The notes under the pieces were generated by a model, which was given only the letters and a program-made list of their open reading frames with translations, was not told where the DNA came from and searched no databases. From an uncultured Clostridia bacterium (GTDB lineage Bacteria; Bacillota; Clostridia; Oscillospirales; Acutalibacteraceae), in assembly GCA_947589485.1 (NCBI GenBank), contig CANQBK010000008.1:1-42856 (forward strand): 42,856 nt of DNA, given 5' to 3'. How positions within the stretch are numbered: the stretch's first letter is position 1; the number at the start of each line of letters is the position of its first letter. The position numbers were made by a program, and so were the translations under genes. Shown here piece after piece: positions 1 to 7,431 of this stretch.

Positions 1-85
1 ATTATATGTCATTTCTTGCAAACAGGCGAAATTGATGCTATTTAAAAAATGTGTAACACATCATTGACAAACCAACAATAAAACA

Positions 86-114
86 ATGACAAACAAATAA
101 TTATGTAGTATAAT
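86..114 (+). promoter_or_regulatory. Sigma-A type promoter for the small ORF at 153
   Basis: ATGACA at 86-91, a 17-base spacer and a perfect TATAAT at 109-114. It lies 38 bases before the start codon of the small plus-strand gene. A second TTGACA at 64-69 has no -10 at correct distance. Confidence 0.6.
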
Positions 115-152
115 CTAATCTGTAATTATTACAAAATATAAAGGAGATTAAA

Positions 153-380
153 ATGGACAACAGAAATTTTGAAAAAGATATGGAAGCGTTTGACATTATG
201 CTCGGAATAAAATTTTGTGTAAAAGATATTGTCAGCTTTACGGAAGAAAAAATTGATATAAAATATACGGAAAGAAAATATACACAGTATATTGAAAACA
301 CCGAAACAGCAGATTTAACAAAATCGGCGCTGTTTGTAACAACTCCCAATCCGCTGTTAAAGCGTTCACGCAGCCATTGA
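153..380 (+). CDS. Hypothetical 75-residue protein
   Basis: I do not recognise this protein. It has a good ribosome binding site (AAAGGAGATTAAAATG) and a consensus-like promoter upstream, so it is probably expressed. The N-terminal 60 residues are charged and soluble-looking, with no signal peptide or membrane segment. The last residues (PNPLLKRSRSH) are basic and unlike the rest, so the reading frame may have been cut by an insertion or rearrangement just before 380. It is the only plus-strand gene in this part and converges on tsaD with a 60-base gap. The expression signals are seen directly; truncation is inference. Confidence 0.5.
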   Translation: MDNRNFEKDMEAFDIMLGIKFCVKDIVSFTEEKIDIKYTERKYTQYIENTETADLTKSALFVTTPNPLLKRSRSH

Positions 381-440
381 ACGGCGCATAGCCGCACTCA
401 CTCAAAAGGCATAAAATAATTGATATGACGTGAGCGGCAT

Positions 441-1454
441 TTAGGGATTGTACTCTATACTCATTGTGGGTTTTGCGTTAAGATCGGTTGACGCAATATG
501 ACCCGCAAGATACTCATAATAGCCTTGCGCCCCTACCATTGCGGCATTATCTCCGCAAAGCTCCAACGGCGGAAAATAATATTTCATATTACGTTTTTCA
601 CATTCCTCCGCAACACGTTTCCTTAAAAGCGAATTTGCCGAAACTCCGCCGGCAAGAACCGCCTTATTATAGCCCAGGTTTTCCGCAGCTTTCATAAAAT
701 TTTCCGTAAGGCAGTCCGTGACCGCCTTTCTGAATGATGCGGAAAGATCCTTTATCGGCAGTTCCGTTCCCCTTTGTGACGCATTGTGTATAAGATTTAT
801 TATCGCCGTTTTCAGTCCCGAAAAACTAAAATCATAAGGCGAACCGTCCACCCTTGGGTGCGGCAATTTAAATGAATCGGGGTCGCCTCCCTCAGCCGTC
901 TTATCAAGATGAACACCTCCGGGATACGGCATACCCATAGCCCTTGCCGCCTTGTCAAAAGCCTCGCCGGCGGCGTCGTCACGGGTCCTGCCTATTATTT
1001 TCATATCCGTATAGCCCTTTACCTCTACGATATGGCTGTGACCTCCCGAAACAACCAGACACAAAAAAGGCGGTTCAAGCTCAGGAAAGGCTATATAATT
1101 TGACGCTATGTGTGAGCGCAGATGATGAACAGGAACCAAAGGCAGACCTGTTGACAAAGAAAGTCCTTTTGCGAAGTTAACACCGACCAATAGCGCGCCT
1201 ATAAGCCCCGGAGCGTGCGTAACGGCTATTGCATCAAGGTCATTAAAAGACAAATCGGCACGTTCCAAAGCCTCGCTCACAACTCCGTTTATTGACTCGC
1301 AATGCCTGCGTGAGGCAATTTCTGGAACAACACCACCGTACAGCTTATGCTCCTCGACCTGTGTGGCTACCACGGACGAAAGAACAGTTCTGCCGTTTTC
1401 CGTAACGGCAGCCGCCGTTTCATCACATGAACTTTCAATTGACAATATTTTCAT
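441..1454 (-). CDS. tsaD: tRNA N6-adenosine threonylcarbamoyltransferase TsaD
   Basis: TsaD transfers threonylcarbamoyl from threonylcarbamoyl-AMP to A37 of ANN-decoding tRNAs, in a cytoplasmic complex with TsaB and TsaE. The 337-residue length is normal for the family. Visible hallmarks are the N-terminal ASKHA start (SIESSCDETAAAV), the metal-binding HHLRSHIAS, the glycine loop VSGGHSHIV, the segment DDAAGEAFDKAARAMG, the FSFSGLKTA motif and the C-terminal CGDNAAM with the metal-binding Asp. The start is ATG with AAGGAA 11 bases upstream. It is last in a minus-strand run after rimI, as in the Bacillus ydiDE order, although tsaB and tsaE are not adjacent here. Confidence 0.97.
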   Translation of the reverse strand: MKILSIESSCDETAAAVTENGRTVLSSVVATQVEEHKLYGGVVPEIASRRHCESINGVVSEALERADLSFNDLDAIAVTHAPGLIGALLVGVNFAKGLSLSTGLPLVPVHHLRSHIASNYIAFPELEPPFLCLVVSGGHSHIVEVKGYTDMKIIGRTRDDAAGEAFDKAARAMGMPYPGGVHLDKTAEGGDPDSFKLPHPRVDGSPYDFSFSGLKTAIINLIHNASQRGTELPIKDLSASFRKAVTDCLTENFMKAAENLGYNKAVLAGGVSANSLLRKRVAEECEKRNMKYYFPPLELCGDNAAMVGAQGYYEYLAGHIASTDLNAKPTMSIEYNP

Positions 1455-1560
1455 TTATAAATCATTCCTTAATTTTTCGTATTTATATTTTATATACAGG
1501 TAAAATACTCGTGCAGCCTGCGACTTGCTTAGGTAAACGGGAAGCACTGCACGTTAGGTT

Positions 1561-1598
1561 AAAGGACTTCGCTCCGCAGCAAGAGTGAAGTCCTTTTA
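1561..1598. terminator. Hairpin between rimI and tsaD
   Basis: AAAGGACTTC and GAAGTCCTTT form a 10-bp stem, extended by GU pairs, around a short loop. T-rich sequence follows on the plus strand (TTTTAAC). On the minus strand no real U-tract follows, so readthrough from rimI into tsaD remains possible. It may act as an attenuator or mRNA-stabilising stem. Confidence 0.45.
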
Positions 1599-1629
1599 AC
1601 ATTCAATTGCATTTCCGCATATATACCTG

Positions 1630-2076
1630 TCACAACAGCTTTGTCATAATAAGTGCGTCCTCAGTAGGGTTTCGGTAGTAATTTTTACGCAGACCCATTT
1701 CCGTGAATCCCAGCTTTGTATACAATGCCAAAGCACTTGCGTTGGATTTTCTTACTTCGAGTGATACAAAATCGGTTTTATGCTGTTTTGCGCACTCACA
1801 CGCACGGTTAATAAGCATTGTTGCGGCTCCCTGACGCCTGTACTTCGGAAATACCGCAATATTTGAAACAAAACAGCTTTCGCAAACAATAAAAAGTCCT
1901 ATGTATCCAACAACCTCCTCACCGTCAAGAGCCGTAAAAAAATGTGCCGTGTCGTTATGAAGTTCTTCTTCAAGGCTTTTGTATGACCACGGCTGAGAAA
2001 AACATATTTTTTCAAGCTCCGCAAGTGCGTCAAGGTGTTCAGGCGCCATTGGTTTCAATATAATCTTCACTGTCAT
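1630..2076 (-). CDS. rimI: Ribosomal-protein-S18-alanine N-acetyltransferase RimI
   Basis: A GNAT-fold enzyme that acetylates the N-terminal alanine of ribosomal protein S18. The acetyl-CoA binding motif A is visible as SNIAVFPKYRRQGAATML, and the C-terminal FVSLEVRKSNASALALYTKLGF is the classic RimI signature (Asn/Tyr region). About 148 residues, normal for RimI. The gene overlaps the end of the phosphatase gene by about 38 bases, so it is probably translationally coupled. The start is ambiguous (GTG 2079, ATG 2076, or an internal ATG near 2046); there is no strong SD. Its neighbour tsaD is a frequent partner in Firmicutes. Confidence 0.9.
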   Translation of the reverse strand: MTVKIILKPMAPEHLDALAELEKICFSQPWSYKSLEEELHNDTAHFFTALDGEEVVGYIGLFIVCESCFVSNIAVFPKYRRQGAATMLINRACECAKQHKTDFVSLEVRKSNASALALYTKLGFTEMGLRKNYYRNPTEDALIMTKLL

Positions 2077-2527
2077 CACTTGTCTTTAATATATTTTTAT
2101 AGTTTTTCAAAAGATATTTACAAAACTCGTCTATCGCTTCTTCTATATATTTTCTGCACAAACGGTAGGTAACAAGATCCATACCGAACGGGTCGGGTAT
2201 TCCGCCGCCCAGTATATAAATTTTTCTGCTCGGCACGCCCACACTTTTAAGCGTTTCGGCATGATAGTTGGTCATAACCACAAAAATATCCGCTACCTCT
2301 ATGTCATGCTCACGGATAATTCTCGGTTTATGATGACTTATATCTATTCCTATTTCGTTACAGACTATAACGGCATTTTGGGACACCTTTTGACCATCGC
2401 AAAATCCAAGAGCCGCACTGCTGAAAATACTGTTAATTCCGTATTCTTTTGATTTTTCGGCATATATTGCCTTTGCCATAGGACTGCGGCAGGTATTGCC
2501 CGTACAAACAAACAAGACACGCAGCAT
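2039..2527 (-). CDS. Low-molecular-weight protein-tyrosine/arginine phosphatase
   Basis: A cytoplasmic LMW phosphatase (YwlE/Wzb-like family). The P-loop CTGNTCRS (residues 8-15, C-x5-R-S) is at the N-terminus and the general-acid Asp is in PDPFG (residue 112). 162 residues, family-typical. The start at 2527 is fixed by GGGAGGTTAAATTTATG; a longer frame upstream would add a spurious hydrophobic extension. Thr rather than Ile in the P-loop (CTGNT) is typical of the protein-arginine phosphatase YwlE, so arginine dephosphorylation is possible, but substrate cannot be fixed from sequence. It overlaps rimI. Confidence 0.88.
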   Translation of the reverse strand: MLRVLFVCTGNTCRSPMAKAIYAEKSKEYGINSIFSSAALGFCDGQKVSQNAVIVCNEIGIDISHHKPRIIREHDIEVADIFVVMTNYHAETLKSVGVPSRKIYILGGGIPDPFGMDLVTYRLCRKYIEEAIDEFCKYLLKNYKNILKTSDDSEDYIETNGA

Positions 2528-2619
2528 AAATTTAACCTCCCATATTTTATTAATATATTTATTAACACTGACAAAAATCAAATAAAACAATAAGGCAAAC
2601 ATTATTTGTCCGTAAAATA

Positions 2620-5205
2620 TCAACCTTTAGCTTCATACCACGTCTTGCCCGTTCCCGCATCAGCGGTAAGCGGCAGTGACAGACTAACGGCATTCTGCAT
2701 TTCCTCGCTCAAAATCCGTGCGGCTTTTTCAGCCTCATTTTCGGGTGCTTCTACTATAAGTTCGTCGTGTACCTGTAAAACGAGCTTTGACGACATATTT
2801 TCCTTTTTAAGCCGCCTGTAAACTCTTATCATAGCAATTTTTATAATATCCGCCGCCGTTCCCTGTATAGGCATATTTCTTGCCACTCTTTCTCCGAACG
2901 CCCGCAAATTATGGTTAGACGAAACCAGCTCCGGAAGATAACGCCTTCTGCCAAACATCGTTGTAACATAGCCGTCAGCCTTTGCCTGTTCAACAACATT
3001 CTTCATATACCTGTCAATACCGGAATACAGTGCAAGGTAATCATTAATATATTTTTCGGCTTCCTTTCTTGTGACCCCAATATCCTTTGAGAGCGAAAAG
3101 GCACTTATACCGTACACTATTCCGAAATTTACCGCCTTTGCGCGGCTCCTAAGTTCGGGGGTAACAAAATCGTCGGGAATATTAAAAACCTTTGCTGCAG
3201 TTGAGGTATGAATATCAAGATTATTTTTAAACGCATCGATCATAGCTTTGTCGTTCGCTATGTGTGCAAGCACTCTTAGTTCAATTTGTGAATAGTCGGC
3301 GTCAACCAAAACACAACCGTCCTTTGCCGTAAAAAACCGTCTGAACTCCTTTCCGCGTTCCGTGCGTACCGGAATATTTTGCAGGTTAGGTTCGGTAGAG
3401 CTTATCCTGCCTGTACGGGTTTCGGTCTGGTTGAAACTGGAATGTATTCTGCCGCTGCCGTCTATTACCTTTACAAGTCCGTCACAATATGTCGATTTGA
3501 GCTTTGTGACCGTTCTGTACTCCAAAATATCGTCAACAACGGGATTGTATTTTCTAAGCTCCTCCAACACTTCGGCATTTGTCGAATATCCGCTTTTTGT
3601 TTTCTTTTTGGCAGGAAGTCCCAGCTTCTCAAAAAGGGCTGTTCCAAGCTGCTTTGGGGAATTTATGTTAAATTCATACCCCACACGGTCATAAATCCTT
3701 TTTTGTAATATGTCGGCTTCTCTCTGCAATATTTTACCGTATTCTTCAATACCGTTCTTATCCGCCGCAAAACCAGTGTTTTCCATTGATGCAAGAACCT
3801 TTGCAAGGGGAATTTCTATTTCATTAAGCAATTTTGCCTGCTGCTTTTCGTCAATTTCCTTAGACAAAACATCAGCCAAAGGAGAAAAGACGGTAAGCAC
3901 ATTTTGTTTTACGCATTTATAAGGTTCAACGCCGTACTCCTGTGCAAGCCTCGTTACGGAATAGTCCGAGGCGTTCGGGTTAAGCAAATATGCCGCCAGC
4001 ACAGTGTCGAACACGATATTTTCACAATCCGTACCGCAGCTTTCAAGCACGGCAAAAATCGGTTTTGAATCGTGTGTACGCAGCGTTATGCTTTTATCCG
4101 AAAACAGCCTTTCCAAAAAAACATCAAAATCGGCACGGAACCTATCCATAACATATATACACTCGCCGTCGTTCAGGCTTATTGAATTTATGCTTTTACC
4201 GTCGGTTTCGGCAATAAAATCGACTTTCTTGTTTTTAAGCCTTTCATATACCGTCATAGGGTCGGCGCCGTCATCAAAGCTAAGCTCCAAAATCTCATTT
4301 TGTTTAACACCGCTGTCTTGAAAAACATTTGCGTCCGCTTTAAGACCCATTTTTTCTATCATCTTAAAAAATTCGAGCTTTACCATTATTCTCAATGCTT
4401 CGTTATCATCGCGCCGTGCCGGTACATAGTTTTTAATATCCGTATCTATGGGGGCATCTGTCCTTATGGTACCCAACATTCGGCTCATATAAGCACTTTC
4501 TTTGCCCTCCGACAGTTTTTTGCGTATACCGGGTTTTACATCTATGGTTTCAAGATTTTCATAAATATTGTCAATATCGCGGAACCGTATAATAAGATCC
4601 TTCGCGCTTTTTTCACCTATACCCGCTACACCGGGAATACAGTCGGAAGAATCGCCTTGAAGTGCCTTTATGTCAATAAGCTGTGATGGGGTCACGCCGT
4701 AAACCTCCGCTATTTTCGCCTCGTCATAAACCGTGACCTCAGGTTTACCGAATTTTGTAGAGGCAATTCTGACCGTAACGGCGGGTGAAACAAGCTGCAA
4801 ACTGTCACGGTCACCCGTTGCAATTATACATTCGTTTCCATCGACCGTACATTTATGGGCAAGGGTACCAAGTATGTCGTCAGCCTCAAAGCCTTCGCAG
4901 GTCACTGTCCTGTAACCCAGTGCGGCAAGAAGCTCTTTTAGCGGTTGAAGCTGTGACGCAAGCTCATCGGGCATACCGTGTCTGTTTGATTTATAGCCCT
5001 TATATGCCTTATGACGAAATGTTGGCGCCTTAAGGTCGAACGCAACCGCGACCGCATCAGGATTACTTTCGTCCAAGAGCTTTTGCATAGTTGTCATAAA
5101 ACCGTATATGGCGTTTGTATATTGACCGTCTTTTGCGGTCAACAGCTTAATACCGTAAAAAGCACGATTAAGAATACTGTTTCCGTCAATTACAAGAAGC
5201 CGCAT
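2620..5205 (-). CDS. polA: DNA polymerase I
   Basis: An 861-residue replication/repair polymerase that removes RNA primers and fills gaps. The 5' nuclease domain occupies about residues 1-290 (LLVIDGNSILNRAFYG at the start; GDRDSLQL and IPGVAGIGEKSA visible). A degenerate 3'-5' exonuclease domain follows to about 470. The polymerase domain has motif A DADYSQIELRV (about 637), motif B RSRAKAVNFGIVYG (about 692) and motif C QVHDELIVE (about 812). In the exonuclease domain the DxE motif is changed (FIAETD: first Asp replaced by Ile) and no YxxxD is seen, so proofreading is probably lost, as in Bacillus PolA. The start at 5205 follows TTTAAGGAGGATTTTATG. The alr stop is 38 bases upstream, suggesting co-transcription. 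Confidence 0.97.
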   Translation of the reverse strand: MRLLVIDGNSILNRAFYGIKLLTAKDGQYTNAIYGFMTTMQKLLDESNPDAVAVAFDLKAPTFRHKAYKGYKSNRHGMPDELASQLQPLKELLAALGYRTVTCEGFEADDILGTLAHKCTVDGNECIIATGDRDSLQLVSPAVTVRIASTKFGKPEVTVYDEAKIAEVYGVTPSQLIDIKALQGDSSDCIPGVAGIGEKSAKDLIIRFRDIDNIYENLETIDVKPGIRKKLSEGKESAYMSRMLGTIRTDAPIDTDIKNYVPARRDDNEALRIMVKLEFFKMIEKMGLKADANVFQDSGVKQNEILELSFDDGADPMTVYERLKNKKVDFIAETDGKSINSISLNDGECIYVMDRFRADFDVFLERLFSDKSITLRTHDSKPIFAVLESCGTDCENIVFDTVLAAYLLNPNASDYSVTRLAQEYGVEPYKCVKQNVLTVFSPLADVLSKEIDEKQQAKLLNEIEIPLAKVLASMENTGFAADKNGIEEYGKILQREADILQKRIYDRVGYEFNINSPKQLGTALFEKLGLPAKKKTKSGYSTNAEVLEELRKYNPVVDDILEYRTVTKLKSTYCDGLVKVIDGSGRIHSSFNQTETRTGRISSTEPNLQNIPVRTERGKEFRRFFTAKDGCVLVDADYSQIELRVLAHIANDKAMIDAFKNNLDIHTSTAAKVFNIPDDFVTPELRSRAKAVNFGIVYGISAFSLSKDIGVTRKEAEKYINDYLALYSGIDRYMKNVVEQAKADGYVTTMFGRRRYLPELVSSNHNLRAFGERVARNMPIQGTAADIIKIAMIRVYRRLKKENMSSKLVLQVHDELIVEAPENEAEKAARILSEEMQNAVSLSLPLTADAGTGKTWYEAKG

Positions 5206-5242
5206 AAAATCCTCCTTAAAAATACAGACAGCGGGATTTTGT

Positions 5243-6457
5243 TTATATGCTCTTTGGCGTATCCTCGTTGTTTGGTCTGATACTGTCCATAATGCCCACA
5301 TTTTTTCCGTGGTGTATATATACTCTGGGCACTCTTTTTCCGACAAGGCAAATAAGCTCATAGTTTATTGTACCCGTCATTTTTGCCATATCATCAAAAG
5401 AAAACGTATTGTTTTTTCCATCGCCTATAACGGTTATTTCGTCACCGACTTTTACACCGTCAATGTCGCTTATATCAAGCATAAGCTGGTCCATACATAC
5501 TCTACCGATAACGGGAGCTTTTTGTCCGTGTACGGTCATAAACGCTCTGTTGCCCAAACTCCGTGTATATCCGTCAGCATAGCCGACAGGCACGGTTGCA
5601 ACTCTTGTGCGTTTATTCGTCACAAAAGTTCCGCCATAGCTTAACGGTGTATTCGGTTCTACCGTTTTTATTTGCGCGATAACGCTTTTTATCTGCATTG
5701 CCGGCTGTAAATCAAGCCTGTTGCCGATTTTTGATGACGGAGATAAACCGTAAAGAATTATCCCTGCCCTAACGCAGTCATAATACGAGTCCTTATAGTC
5801 CGATATTGCGCCGCTGTTTGAACAATGGACAACCTTAAAATTTATTCCCCTGTCTTTCAGCTTTTCTACAATGTCGGAAAAACATTCAAGCTGGTGAAGA
5901 GTAGGTTCTTTGCCCTCGTCGCCCTCGTCCGAAAGCGCAAAGTGGGTAAATATACCCTCACTGACAAGATTAGGCAATCTGCATACACGCTCTATTTGAT
6001 CGACCGAATCTTTGTCACGGGCAATATTTTGATACATAAAACCTATACGGCTCATACCCGTATCGGTTTTTATATGTATTTTTACATTGACTCCTGCACT
6101 TAGAGCATTTTCGGAAAGCTCCGATGCGTATTCTTCCGAAAAAACCGCCTGGCTTATATTGTTGACGGCAAGAACGTCCGCCATATCGGGCGGAGTAAAT
6201 CCAAGAATCAATATAGGGAGCTTTATTCCGTTGTCACGCAGCTGCATAGCCTCCTCTATATTTGATACTGCAAGGCGCGACGCACCCATTTTTTCATAAA
6301 GTTTTCCGAGGAACACCGCTCCGTGGCCGTAGGCGTCGGCCTTAATAACGCACATAATCTGCACTCCGCTGCAAACCGTCTGCCGTATTACGTCAAAATT
6401 ATGCTTTATTGCGTCAATATCGACTTCCGCCCAAGTCCTCCTTAAATATGTACCCAT
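5243..6457 (-). CDS. alr: Alanine racemase
   Basis: A PLP enzyme that interconverts L- and D-alanine for peptidoglycan synthesis. The PLP-lysine motif VIKADAYGHG places Lys at residue 39. The second catalytic Tyr lies in LSYGGTF near residue 274, followed by RVATVPVGYADGY. At 404 residues it is slightly longer than usual because of a hydrophilic C-terminal tail. The ATG at 6457 has AGAAGG at good spacing. It directly precedes polA on the same strand. Confidence 0.97.
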   Translation of the reverse strand: MGTYLRRTWAEVDIDAIKHNFDVIRQTVCSGVQIMCVIKADAYGHGAVFLGKLYEKMGASRLAVSNIEEAMQLRDNGIKLPILILGFTPPDMADVLAVNNISQAVFSEEYASELSENALSAGVNVKIHIKTDTGMSRIGFMYQNIARDKDSVDQIERVCRLPNLVSEGIFTHFALSDEGDEGKEPTLHQLECFSDIVEKLKDRGINFKVVHCSNSGAISDYKDSYYDCVRAGIILYGLSPSSKIGNRLDLQPAMQIKSVIAQIKTVEPNTPLSYGGTFVTNKRTRVATVPVGYADGYTRSLGNRAFMTVHGQKAPVIGRVCMDQLMLDISDIDGVKVGDEITVIGDGKNNTFSFDDMAKMTGTINYELICLVGKRVPRVYIHHGKNVGIMDSIRPNNEDTPKSI

Positions 6458-6469
6458 AAATTATTCCTT

Positions 6470-6750
6470 CTGTCAAATTAATATTTACAAAAAATTTGAA
6501 TTTTATCCTAAAGTATCTCGGCAAGACCTAAACGTATTACAAATATTCATTACAGACAAGCACATACCGTCCGTCTTTTATAATATGTCTGCCCATATAC
6601 TCGATTAAACAATATACTGTAACCGCCGGTATTTATCGGAATAATATATTCTTTCAAACCGCATACGGCTATGTTATAAGTATACAAAAAACGCGCTCCA
6701 ATTTCAATACCCGTGTATAAAAATCAATTGACAGTCATTAAAAATATGCC
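6470..6750. other. Gene-free stretch between alr and rnpB
   Basis: AT-rich with no open frame of useful length and no RNA family I recognise. Short protein-like fragments appear on the minus strand in two frames (for example MGRHIIKDGRYVLVCNEYL ending near 6537), which could be a decayed small gene, but no start, ribosome site or intact frame supports a call. Confidence 0.4.
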
Positions 6751-6783
6751 AAAAAAGACACCGCGCAAAGCGATGCCTTTTTT
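6751..6783 (-). terminator. Intrinsic terminator of rnpB
   Basis: On the minus strand GGCATCGC and GCGGTGTC pair (two GU pairs) around TTTGC, then TTTTTT. A-rich sequence precedes it, so it could also work in the other direction. Confidence 0.8.
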
Positions 6784-6788
6784 GATAA

Positions 6789-7122
6789 ATCAGAGTGAAA
6801 CGATAAGCCGGGTTCTGTCGTGAACAGCCATCTATCTTGGCAGACCGTTACCGATACTGCTCAATGCCACCCGTCTGAAGCCATCGGGCCGATGATAACA
6901 CTTCATGTCGGTGTTGCTCCGGATAGGGTTTACATGGCCATACAGTCTCCTGTATGCCGGTGAGCTCTTACCTCGCCTTTCCATCCTTACCTGCAAGCAG
7001 GCGGTATATCTCTGTTGCACTTTCCCTGGGGTCACCCCCGGCGGCCGTTAGCCGTTATCCTTGCCCTGTGGAGCCCGGACTTTCCTCGGATACATTTGTA
7101 CCCGCAGCTGTTTATCTCACTC
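6789..7122 (-). ncRNA. rnpB: RNase P RNA
   Basis: Catalytic RNA of RNase P, which matures tRNA 5' ends. Read on the minus strand, the conserved 5' core GAGGAAAGTCCGGGCTCC lies near 7090, followed by GGGCAAGG, GGAAAGTGCAACAGAGA and TACCGCC. The 3' universal segment ACAGAACCCGGCTTATC ends near 6803. GAGTGA/GATAA near the 5' end pairs with TTATC/TCACTC at the 3' end to form P1, which sets both boundaries. The layout resembles the common A-like type rather than Bacillus B-type (CR-I core with GGGGUGAC loop), though I have not folded it fully. It has its own promoter and terminator. Confidence 0.95.
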
Positions 7123-7128
7123 ATAATG

Positions 7129-7157
7129 ATTATAATATAATGCTCGGCTTTTGTCAA
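7129..7157 (-). promoter_or_regulatory. rnpB promoter
   Basis: Perfect TTGACA (7152-7157 on minus), a 17-base spacer and perfect TATAAT (7129-7134). The predicted start near 7122 coincides with the P1 5' end of RNase P RNA. Confidence 0.85.
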
Positions 7158-7431
7158 AGATTTTTATTTCGACTAAAAACATTATACTTAAAGTATAATA
7201 TAAATATACAATACATATTGTACAATATATTATCTGTAAAGCACTTCCCAATATGTCGTTTTGGTATTCTGCCTTTTGTCGAGGTTGGGAATATCAAGCT
7301 CGCAAAAACATAACCTATTACTGCCTTTACTTTTTGTATGTATGATCGTATCAATTATGATACAAAGCGGTGTGATATATGTTACTCTATCGCCTCAAAT
7401 TTTAAATTTTCTTTTTTTACATTTTATTACT

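Noticed and set aside
6832..7313. Open frames inside and upstream of rnpB
   Set aside because: They lie on RNase P RNA or its AT-rich upstream region and lack ribosome sites.
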